A DNA stretch of 41,074 bases from Bacteroidota bacterium (lineage in GTDB: Bacteria; Bacteroidota; Bacteroidia; Chitinophagales; Chitinophagaceae), in the NCBI GenBank assembly GCA_018266615.1, contig JAFEAB010000091.1, positions 1-41,074 of the forward strand. Direction: 5' to 3'. This document shows positions 16,973 to 24,661 of this stretch, one piece after another. How positions within the stretch are numbered: the stretch's first letter is position 1; each line of letters starts with the position of its first letter. Both the position numbers and the translations under genes were made by a program. The notes under the pieces are model-generated. The model was given only the letters and a program-made list of their open reading frames with translations. It was not told the origin of the DNA and ran no database searches.

Positions 16973-17694
16973 CCGAAATAAAAATATATGAGTCTCCGCA
17001 GGAAACGATAGATGGTTTGGCCGGATTAATTTCCCAAATTTCCCAACAAGCCATCCAAAAGGATGGGAAATTTACCATCGCGCTCTCTGGAGGGAATACG
17101 CCTAAAAAGCTATACCGGCTGCTGGCAGGAAAAGAATACCAACAGAAAATAAACTGGCAGAAGTCCTGGATTACCTGGAGCGACGAACGCTATGTGGCGC
17201 CAACCGACCCCGAAAGCAATGTGGGCATGGCGATGGATGCTTTGATAAACCAAATCTCCATTCCGGTTAACCAGGTATTGAAGCCTGACACATCCCTAAA
17301 ACCTGATGTCTCTGCAAAAAAATATGAAAAAGTTTTGGTGGATTCATTGGGACCCGATCCACGATTCGACCTCATTTTGTTGGGATTAGGCGAAGATGGT
17401 CATACGGCCTCGCTGTTTCCCGGCACGGATATCCTCCACGAAAAAACGGCGATGATTAAAGAAGTCTTTGTCCCTCAAAAAAACACCTTCCGGATAAGTT
17501 TTACCAGCCAGTTGATTAACCAGGCAAAAAATGTGGCTTTCCTTGTAATTGGAAAGGAAAAGGCAGGAATTATCAACCAGTTGTTGAACCATAGTGAACC
17601 CCCCTATCCGGCCAGGCTGATCCACCCAAATCAGGGAAATCTTTATTGGCTTTTGGATACCGGTGCGGCTTCCATTCACAACCATAAAGGTTAA
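16969..17694 (+). CDS. pgl: 6-phosphogluconolactonase
   Basis: Hydrolyses 6-phosphogluconolactone to 6-phosphogluconate, between zwf and gnd in the pathway. The 241-residue protein is of the DevB/SOL type (NagB-like fold). It shows ALSGGNTPKKLYRLL, WSDERYVAPTDPESNVGMA and LGLGEDGHTASLFPGT, and the last carries the catalytic His. The ATGA overlap with zwf and the order gnd-zwf-pgl support the assignment. Confidence 0.96.
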   Translation: MTEIKIYESPQETIDGLAGLISQISQQAIQKDGKFTIALSGGNTPKKLYRLLAGKEYQQKINWQKSWITWSDERYVAPTDPESNVGMAMDALINQISIPVNQVLKPDTSLKPDVSAKKYEKVLVDSLGPDPRFDLILLGLGEDGHTASLFPGTDILHEKTAMIKEVFVPQKNTFRISFTSQLINQAKNVAFLVIGKEKAGIINQLLNHSEPPYPARLIHPNQGNLYWLLDTGAASIHNHKG

Positions 17695-17717
17695 CCGGAA
17701 GGGAGTATCTTTACAGC

Positions 17718-18944
17718 ATGTTAAACATAAGTAAGCGCGGCATGGAAATGCCTGCCTCTCCGATTCGGAAATTAGTTCCCTTTGCCGATGCAGCAAAGAA
17801 AAGGGGAATCAATGTGTACCACCTAAATATTGGACAACCTGATATTGAAACACCTCCTTCTATTCTTAAAGCAGTGCGGGATTGCGATATAAAAGTATTG
17901 GAATACAGCCATAGCGCCGGAAATGAGAGTTACCGGAAAAAGCTGGTGGAGTACTATCAGCGCAATGATATTCATGTAAATCCATCGGAAATTATTATTA
18001 CTACCGGAGGAAGCGAGGCCATCCTCTTTGGCTTTATGGCCTGCCTCGATGCAGGAGATGAAGTAATAATTCCTGAACCCTTTTACGCCAATTATAATGG
18101 GTTTGCCATACAGGCCGGAGTAAAGGTTGTGCCCATTCGCAGCAGTATTGAATCGGGATTTTCCTTACCGCCTATTGCGGATTTTGAAAAGGCGATCACG
18201 TCTAAAACAAAAGCCATCGTGGTTTGCAATCCCAACAATCCTACCGGGTATTTGTACAGCCACGAGGAAATGGATACCTTAAAAGACATCGTGTTAAAGC
18301 ATCAACTTTTTCTTTTTGCTGATGAAGCCTATCGCGAATTCTGTTACGAAGGGCATCATACCAGCGCCATGCATTTAAAAGGTGCGGAACAACATGTAGT
18401 GTTGATGGATACCATCAGCAAACGATACAGTGCCTGCGGCGGGCGCATCGGGGCTTTTGTTACGAAAAATAAAACCGTTCTGGATGCGGCCATGAAGTTT
18501 GCACAGGCCCGTCTCAGCCCTCCCTTTTATGCCCAGGTTTTAGGTGAAGCAGCCGTGGATTTGCCGGGTAATTATTTTGACACAACCAAAGCCGAATACA
18601 AACTGAGAAGAGATACGCTCATAAGCAGGCTGAATGAAATCCCCGGTGTGTTTTGTCCGAACCCCGGAGGTGCATTTTACGCCATGGCTCAATTGCCCAT
18701 AGATGATTGCGACCGTTTTGCCCAATGGTTATTGGAATCATTCAGTTACGAAGGGTCTACCATAATGGTGGCTCCTGCAACTGGATTTTATTCAACACCG
18801 GGCTTAGGTACACAGGAAGTCAGATTGGCTTATGTACTGCATGTAGAAGCCATTCATAAAGCGGTTGACTGTCTTAAGAAAGCGTTGGAAATTTATCCGG
18901 GCAGAAGGGAACCTGCAACAAAAAAATCAGCCGCTTTATCCTGA
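17718..18944 (+). CDS. Pyridoxal phosphate-dependent class I/II aminotransferase
   Basis: This is an AspC-like fold-type I aminotransferase; aspartate/tyrosine/alanine types cannot be separated here. The 408-residue protein has YHLNIGQPDIETPPSI at the substrate entrance and TTGGSEAILFGFMA near residue 95. VCNPNNPTGYLYS has the Asn that contacts PLP, and FADEAYREF the Asp/Tyr pair. MDTISKRYSACGGRIG contains the Schiff-base Lys, and the C-terminal EVRLAYVL has the substrate Arg. It starts 23 nt after pgl on the same strand and may be read through from that operon. A nearby TATCTTTA could be its own weak promoter element. Confidence 0.92.
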   Translation: MLNISKRGMEMPASPIRKLVPFADAAKKRGINVYHLNIGQPDIETPPSILKAVRDCDIKVLEYSHSAGNESYRKKLVEYYQRNDIHVNPSEIIITTGGSEAILFGFMACLDAGDEVIIPEPFYANYNGFAIQAGVKVVPIRSSIESGFSLPPIADFEKAITSKTKAIVVCNPNNPTGYLYSHEEMDTLKDIVLKHQLFLFADEAYREFCYEGHHTSAMHLKGAEQHVVLMDTISKRYSACGGRIGAFVTKNKTVLDAAMKFAQARLSPPFYAQVLGEAAVDLPGNYFDTTKAEYKLRRDTLISRLNEIPGVFCPNPGGAFYAMAQLPIDDCDRFAQWLLESFSYEGSTIMVAPATGFYSTPGLGTQEVRLAYVLHVEAIHKAVDCLKKALEIYPGRREPATKKSAALS

Positions 18945-19012
18945 TTTAATTGGGGGAACAGTAATAGGGCACAACAAAAAATAAAAGATTATCCACCAGG
19001 TAAAAGAATAAT

Positions 19013-19051
19013 TTATTTCCGCACCCATTGTATTCAAAAAGGCGGGAATAA
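19013..19051. terminator. Possible bidirectional hairpin between convergent units
   Basis: TTATTTCCGC (19013-19022) can pair with GCGGGAATAA (19042-19051), one G-U pair included, across a 19-nt loop. A-rich and T-rich stretches flank it. It lies between the aminotransferase (+) and the HD-YitT gene (-). The long loop makes it a weak candidate. Confidence 0.3.
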
Positions 19052-19062
19052 AAAATCTGTCA

Positions 19063-20523
19063 TCAATGCACATGCCTCCGTGTCAAAATTCCGCCAGATG
19101 CATCTTTAATTGTACTGGCAAAAATGAAGGCTTTGGGATCTATTTCATAAACGAGGTTCTTTAGCTTCCTGATTTCCATTCGGGTGATAATAGTAAAAAC
19201 AATCTCTGCTTCGGAGCTTTCGGTATAATTACCGGGCAGGAACCCCCGAATACCTTTATACACGGTAATTCCCCTTCCCATGTTATTTACAATTTCATAC
19301 TTTATGGCTTCGCTTTTTGCTGAAACAATGGTTACGCCCATATAGGCACGAATTCCTTCCACTACATAATCGATGGTACGGGTGGCTGCAAAATAAGTGA
19401 GAATAGAATAGAGGGCGGTTTCAATTCCAAATGCAAAAGCAGCCACACTAAAAATCAGAATATTAAACCCTAAAATAATTTCGGTAATGGTGAATGCTGT
19501 CCTTTTGAGGGTATAGAGGGCCACCACTTCCATCCCGTCCAGGGCAGCGCCTGCACGCATAACCAGGCCCACTCCAAGGCCCAGGAAAACGCCACCGAAA
19601 GTGGCTGTCAATAATTTATCCTGTGTTACGGCCATTACCGGAATAAAATGGAGGCACATCCCAAATAAAAAGACACTGATTAGTATCCGCACCGAAAAGT
19701 GCATTCCCAGAATATAATATCCCATAATTATCAACGGGATATTAAATGCAATGATCAACAACGACAAATTTATATGGTACATTTCATGAACCAGGAGCGA
19801 CAGTCCGGTGATTCCTCCATCAAAAAACTGATTGGGCACCAGGAAGAACTTCAGGGCCATGGAGGCAATGATTACGCCCACCACATTAAATATAATATCC
19901 TCCGCAATTTCTTTGGCACTGTACTTTTTTGATTTAGTAAGCAGATTAGACCGTCTTCCCAGCAACTGCGCTAAATACTCAAGTTTCCTTTTTTGCCTTT
20001 CTCTTACTGCAGTTTGGGTAAAAAAGGAATGCGCTGATAAAAAATTAATTTGCTGCAATTCCCATTCCGCATAAGTTTTAATGGCACCTGTACGCTTAAA
20101 TTCCTGGAATAGCAATTCAGATTTCTTTTCATAATCATCTCCGCCCAAATAGAACAGATCCGCATCGCACAGGATTTCTCCTAGTTTGCCTTTGGGAGTT
20201 TGGGGAATTCGAGTGGCCATTATAGTATCACAAATCAAATCAATTCCCTCCGGTGAATATCCGTATTGTGGCAATAATTCCTTAGCCTTTTCACAGGATC
20301 GTCTTTCATGATTCAGGGGCGACTGAAGGTAACCTACATCATGAAATAATGCCGCTGTTTGTAAAAGAATCAAATCATCACCTGTTATTCCCTCACTTTT
20401 GGCAATGTCCGTAGCTGCCTCCATTACGCCGGTCGTGTGGGCCACATTGTGGTACGTCATATAGGCAGGAGTCTCCCCTTCCAACTTATGCAAAATCACA
20501 TCCCTTATAGTTTCATACTGCAT
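19063..20523 (-). CDS. HD phosphohydrolase-like domain fused to YitT/DUF2179 membrane protein
   Basis: A 486-residue fusion. Residues 1 to about 175 look like an HD metal-dependent phosphohydrolase: YHNVAHT (His25, His29), LFHDVGY (His61-Asp62), His72 in LNHERRS, and LCDADLFYLGG (Asp120, Asp122). A basic linker (about 180-200) leads to a YitT-type region of about 5-6 membrane spans (about 205-390), with MALKFFLVPNQFFDGGITGLSLL. A C-terminal DUF2179 domain (about 395-480) follows. YitT proteins normally lack the HD part. The function of YitT/DUF2179 is not established. The gene follows the cyclase gene by 11 nt. I infer turnover or sensing of a nucleotide coupled to a membrane activity. Confidence 0.88.
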   Translation of the reverse strand: MQYETIRDVILHKLEGETPAYMTYHNVAHTTGVMEAATDIAKSEGITGDDLILLQTAALFHDVGYLQSPLNHERRSCEKAKELLPQYGYSPEGIDLICDTIMATRIPQTPKGKLGEILCDADLFYLGGDDYEKKSELLFQEFKRTGAIKTYAEWELQQINFLSAHSFFTQTAVRERQKRKLEYLAQLLGRRSNLLTKSKKYSAKEIAEDIIFNVVGVIIASMALKFFLVPNQFFDGGITGLSLLVHEMYHINLSLLIIAFNIPLIIMGYYILGMHFSVRILISVFLFGMCLHFIPVMAVTQDKLLTATFGGVFLGLGVGLVMRAGAALDGMEVVALYTLKRTAFTITEIILGFNILIFSVAAFAFGIETALYSILTYFAATRTIDYVVEGIRAYMGVTIVSAKSEAIKYEIVNNMGRGITVYKGIRGFLPGNYTESSEAEIVFTIITRMEIRKLKNLVYEIDPKAFIFASTIKDASGGILTRRHVH

Positions 20524-20534
20524 TAATAAGCATA

Positions 20535-21566
20535 TTAATTGACAACTTCATAAAGCATCATTTCCTGGGTTTTGTTTTTCAAAGCCACTTTACCAAAGGG
20601 CTTACAATCGAATGATTGTTTTACTTTTTCGTAACAGGCTTCGGGAATCAGGATTTGATTTCTGCCGGAGGTGGATTGCAACCGTTGGGCCGTGTTTACG
20701 GTATCTCCAATCACGGTATAATCAAGCCTTTTCAGGGTTACAGATCCAATATTTCCGGAAATCATTTCTCCGCTGTTAATGCCGATTGAAACCTGGGGAT
20801 TAAAACCATGAATGGAATGAAGCTTATTAATTTCCCTGACGATGGCAAGACTGGCATCGATGGCACGATCCAGGTGATAATCCCCCCTAAATACCGCCAT
20901 GATACAATCGCCAATAAACTTATCAACGGCCCCACCCTGCGAAATAATTTCTTTAACCATTACCTCAAAAAATTCATTGAGCATTTTTACTACGGTATCC
21001 GGAGGCTCTCTTTCACTAACAGCAGTGAATCCGCAGATATCAATAAAGGCAACGGTTGCGTCGAGGGTTTCGTTTTCAGTAAGTGAGACTGCGAACTCCG
21101 GTCTGTCCATAAAATTCAAAACATTCTGATCCACGTACATCTTCAGAATGTTATTTTCTTTTATGGCTTTCAAGGTATCTTTCATCTGCTCTGCCTGCCG
21201 GACCGCTTTATCGATGGTAATATGGAGGTCTTCAAAATCTACGGGTTTCGTAACAAAATCAAAAGCGCCCCGGTTCATTGCAGTCCGGATATTCGTCATA
21301 TCGCCATAGGCGGAAACAACTACTGATTTAAGCAGCGGATGAGATTCGGCTACCCGGGAAAGGAGGGTAAGTCCATCCATTTCAGGCATATTGATATCGG
21401 TAAGCATCACCTCAATATCATTCTCTTCTTTCAATAAACGAATTGCCTCCAGCCCATTTACTGCGAAGGAAAAATTAAACTTTTGTTCCCGGATCATTTG
21501 CCTGAAACGCTGTCTGATTAACGATTGTAAATCGGGTTCGTCATCAACCACCAGAATCTTAATCAT
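20535..21566 (-). CDS. Response regulator with class III adenylate/guanylate cyclase output
   Basis: The 343-residue protein has a receiver domain (about 1-120), with acidic pair Asp8-Asp9, phospho-acceptor Asp57 in LTDINMPEMDG, Ser85 and Lys107. A short helical linker joins it to a class III cyclase domain (about 165-340). Metal ligands Asp176 (FIDICGF) and Asp220 (KFIGDCIMAVF) are present. So are Lys216 and Thr284, a base-recognition pair as in cyanobacterial CyaC, and the transition-state residues Asn291 and Arg295. All key residues are kept, so it is probably an active adenylate cyclase. The gene overlaps the preceding receiver by ATGA. Confidence 0.93.
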   Translation of the reverse strand: MIKILVVDDEPDLQSLIRQRFRQMIREQKFNFSFAVNGLEAIRLLKEENDIEVMLTDINMPEMDGLTLLSRVAESHPLLKSVVVSAYGDMTNIRTAMNRGAFDFVTKPVDFEDLHITIDKAVRQAEQMKDTLKAIKENNILKMYVDQNVLNFMDRPEFAVSLTENETLDATVAFIDICGFTAVSEREPPDTVVKMLNEFFEVMVKEIISQGGAVDKFIGDCIMAVFRGDYHLDRAIDASLAIVREINKLHSIHGFNPQVSIGINSGEMISGNIGSVTLKRLDYTVIGDTVNTAQRLQSTSGRNQILIPEACYEKVKQSFDCKPFGKVALKNKTQEMMLYEVVN

Positions 21567-21943
21567 AAATTGAGTTTTCTTAGTTTTTCTTTAAGCTCCG
21601 TGAAGTCGACCGGTTTAGTAATGAAATCATCAGCGCCCAATTCGATTGCTTTTGCATAATTCTCTTTGTCGCCATAAGCCGTAATCATCATTACCACAGG
21701 AGGTGGGGCGCCAAATTTTTTCTTTATTTGCTCCAGCAATTCAAATCCGCTCATGCCGGGCATATTAATATCAGAAAGAATCAATACGGCTTCCTGTTTA
21801 TGCTCCGTCATATACCGCAAGGCTTCTTCGCCGGAAAAGGCAAAGGCAATCTTTATTTCTTCATTCCGGATCTCCTTTCTGAATCGCTGTTCAAAAAGTG
21901 CCTTTACATCGGCTTCGTCATCTACTACTAATATATTCATCAT
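21563..21943 (-). CDS. Stand-alone response regulator receiver domain
   Basis: A CheY-like single-domain receiver of about 126 residues with NILVVDDEADV, the phospho-acceptor Asp in ILSDINMPGMSG, Thr in MITAYGD and Lys in FITKPVDF. It is clearly related to the receiver of the downstream cyclase (both have FRxxIRxxx, AYGD and TKPVDF). ATG codons at 21943 and 21940 follow an AAGG-like site. The frame is open up to 22036, but that start would lie inside the upstream kinase gene. Without an output domain it may act as a phosphotransfer or sink protein between the kinases and the cyclase. Confidence 0.9.
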   Translation of the reverse strand: MMNILVVDDEADVKALFEQRFRKEIRNEEIKIAFAFSGEEALRYMTEHKQEAVLILSDINMPGMSGFELLEQIKKKFGAPPPVVMMITAYGDKENYAKAIELGADDFITKPVDFTELKEKLRKLNL

Positions 21944-21986
21944 AAGACCTTGTTTAAATATAATAAAAAAAACAATATGTCTATCT

Positions 21987-24368
21987 CTATTGAATAGGCA
22001 ATTCGATAATAAAATCCGTCCCTTCTCCTTCTTCACTATTCACGGATATTTTTCCCCCATGTGCTTTGATGATATCGTAACTTAAACTCAACCCTAATCC
22101 AGTTCCCTCTCCAGTGGGCTTGGTAGTAAAAAAAGGTTGAAAAACTTTTCTCATTACCTGCTTTGGGATTCCGGAACCATTATCACTGATTTGGATAATC
22201 GCTTTATTATTTTCCTTCCTGGTTGTTATTTTCACTAACGGGCGGTATGAAGGGAGTGCTAATTTTTGTTTTTCCCTGACGGCATAAAATGCATTATTTA
22301 CAAGATTCAATATCACCCTGCCAATATCCTGTGCCATGATATTAATACTGCCCAATCTTTCATCGGGAATCAATTTAAAATCCGCATTAAACGATTTATC
22401 TTTTGCCCGAAGGCCATGATAGCTCAGCCTGAGGTATTCATCTGCCAGCGCATTGATGTCGGTTGGTTCCTTTTGGCCCGCATTCATCCTCGAATGTTGG
22501 AGCATCCCTTTTACGATACCATCAGCCCGGCTTCCGTGGTAGTTAATTTTTTCTGAATTCAATTTTATATCATTGATCAATCCCTTTTCCAATTCCCAAT
22601 CGCGTTCATTAATGGGTTTCGATTGTTCCAATTCCAACTCCTCAATCAACTCTCTATTCAATTCGGAAAAATTATTTACAAAATTGAGGGGGTTTTGAAT
22701 CTCATGGGCAATACCGGCAGTAAGCTCTCCCAGTGAGGCCATCTTTTCTGAATGGACGAGTTGCACCTGTGCCGATTTTAAATCTTCCAGGGTTCGCTCC
22801 AATTTGATGCTCAATCTTCTTTTTTCCCTGAATCGCTTAAAAAATATGATCACCCAAATAAAGGCAATGATTAACCCAACTATAATAATATTGCGCATTA
22901 ACTTTTGCCTTCTTATCTCAGCTTGTTGTTCCGAAAGTTTCTTATCCTGACGGGCCTTAAGCAGCGCTTTCTTATTCTGAAATTCCAACTGATTGGTAAG
23001 GCTGGCAATCTTAGCGGCTTTCTCCAATACCGAAACGGAATCTCCGAAGCGTTTAAACTGCAAACTACTTAGGTAGGCTTGTTTAAATTCCCCTGTTGTA
23101 TAGTAGCTTTTTCCTAACCGCTCATAAATGTTTTCCAGGTTTCTATAATCACTACTGTCGGTATAATGGATTGCTTTTTGCAGCGTTGCCTGTGCCAGTA
23201 GTTGTTGATTCTGATGTACATAAACATCAGCCATACCTTGCAAAGCCTGCGACTGGCGAAACGGGTCTTTATACTCTGTACTAACCATCCAAAGGCTATC
23301 AAAATACGTAAGGGCATTCTTAGCATCCCCGCTTAACAGATAGGTATTTGCCAGGTCGGAATAGGAGTCCAATAAAAATCTTCCATCTTTTAACAGCTTC
23401 GCGTACTCCAGCGACTCCAGGCCATAGGAAATAGCCTGACCGTATTTCCCCTGTTTAACCAATATGTTAGAAAGGTAAAGCAGGTTACTGCTCAGGTAGG
23501 TAGTTAAATTTAACCGCTTCCGAATGCGGAGTGCCATTGAAAAATTCTCGAATGCAGCATCCAATTTTCCTGAACGCATATTGGTATTACCCAAATCGCT
23601 ATAAACGGTGGCAATATAACTGGAGTCTTTGATGGTACGGGCTAAGTTTAATCCTTCGTACTGAATTTTCAATGCGGAAGGATAATCTTTTGCCAACATG
23701 TAAATAAATCCATTTGCCAAAATACATTCCAGCACTAAAGTGGAATCATTCGTTTCTCTGGCAATAGAAAGAGCCTGCAGGTTGTTTTCCAGTGCATCAC
23801 CATACATCGCCATCGATCTTTGGGTTAGAGAAACAGTGTAATATAAAAATGCAACTTTCGGCTTATTTCCTATTGATTGATAAAGTCGCAGGCTTTTACC
23901 CAGATAATATAATGAGCTGTCGGCATTATTTTGATTTGCATAGGTTTCCCCAAGCCTTTGAAAAGTTAAGGCTAATCCTTCCTTATCCCCAATTTCCAAA
24001 AAGTATTTTTCAACGGCTAAAAATGAATCAATTGCCGCTTCCGTTTGGCTGGACATAAAGGAAGATGCCAGGTTACTAACGGATTCTGCCCTGAGTCTCT
24101 TTGCCACTAATAAAAATGCAGGCGTATTTTTTACCTCTGCACTATTTATGAGTTGATTCGATAATTGCAATGCATAATTTGCATACTTTCGGCAGCTATC
24201 ATACGCATAGTTAATAAAATAGGATTCAGCTAATTGATTCGCTGCCTGTACCCTTCCGGTATCGCTGCCTGCTGTTCCAAGGGCAGATTTTAGTTGGGTA
24301 ATATTCTGTCCTGCAGCATAAAATCCGCAAAGCATAAAACCACCCAATAACCAGCATGGCAGCTTCAT
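21987..24368 (-). CDS. TPR-containing sensor histidine kinase
   Basis: The 793-residue protein has a signal peptide (about 1-20) and a long set of TPR-type helical repeats (about 45-440, with repeated AYxxLGNTNMRSGKLDAAFENF-like units) on the outer or periplasmic side. A coiled coil and one membrane span (about 490-510) follow. The kinase core has [20 protein letters not shown] with phospho-acceptor His555. Its HATPase domain shows N-box VILNLVNNAFYA, DNGSGIP and [18 protein letters not shown]. It has no fused receiver. The stand-alone receiver gene follows 43 nt downstream, so it is the likely partner. Confidence 0.93.
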   Translation of the reverse strand: MKLPCWLLGGFMLCGFYAAGQNITQLKSALGTAGSDTGRVQAANQLAESYFINYAYDSCRKYANYALQLSNQLINSAEVKNTPAFLLVAKRLRAESVSNLASSFMSSQTEAAIDSFLAVEKYFLEIGDKEGLALTFQRLGETYANQNNADSSLYYLGKSLRLYQSIGNKPKVAFLYYTVSLTQRSMAMYGDALENNLQALSIARETNDSTLVLECILANGFIYMLAKDYPSALKIQYEGLNLARTIKDSSYIATVYSDLGNTNMRSGKLDAAFENFSMALRIRKRLNLTTYLSSNLLYLSNILVKQGKYGQAISYGLESLEYAKLLKDGRFLLDSYSDLANTYLLSGDAKNALTYFDSLWMVSTEYKDPFRQSQALQGMADVYVHQNQQLLAQATLQKAIHYTDSSDYRNLENIYERLGKSYYTTGEFKQAYLSSLQFKRFGDSVSVLEKAAKIASLTNQLEFQNKKALLKARQDKKLSEQQAEIRRQKLMRNIIIVGLIIAFIWVIIFFKRFREKRRLSIKLERTLEDLKSAQVQLVHSEKMASLGELTAGIAHEIQNPLNFVNNFSELNRELIEELELEQSKPINERDWELEKGLINDIKLNSEKINYHGSRADGIVKGMLQHSRMNAGQKEPTDINALADEYLRLSYHGLRAKDKSFNADFKLIPDERLGSINIMAQDIGRVILNLVNNAFYAVREKQKLALPSYRPLVKITTRKENNKAIIQISDNGSGIPKQVMRKVFQPFFTTKPTGEGTGLGLSLSYDIIKAHGGKISVNSEEGEGTDFIIELPIQ

Positions 24369-24661
24369 ATTTGAAACATTAATTTAATAACCCCTAATAT
24401 CTCACTATATCTTCAGGAACTTAACCCCTTACAGATCTTCAACCATAAAATAGTTCTGCCAAATATTATTCTGCCTTACTCAACAATAAAGGATTGAATG
24501 CCCGATCCCACAAATTTAGATTTGAAATATACTACAAAAGGGAAAAAAACCCTCAATAAACCGGCTCCGGATTCAAGTTCCGTAAAAACTTTAGCATCTG
24601 TTCCCCCCGAACTAAAGTACGGGACAATATCATGCCGGGTAGCCGCGTCACTTGACCCAAT
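24369..24661 (-). promoter_or_regulatory. Gap with possible promoter between two kinase genes
   Basis: This 293-nt stretch is the only sizeable break in the signalling block. On the minus strand, TAAATTTG (24518-24511) matches the -7 consensus, about 140 nt upstream of the kinase ATG at 24368. A possible TTTG lies at 24537-24534, but the 15-nt spacing is shorter than usual. It suggests that the downstream half of the block can be transcribed on its own. Confidence 0.3.

Noticed and set aside
21944..22036. 31-residue extension of the lone receiver
   Set aside because: It would overlap the upstream kinase gene by 50 nt, and the residues before NILVVDDE do not belong to a receiver fold.
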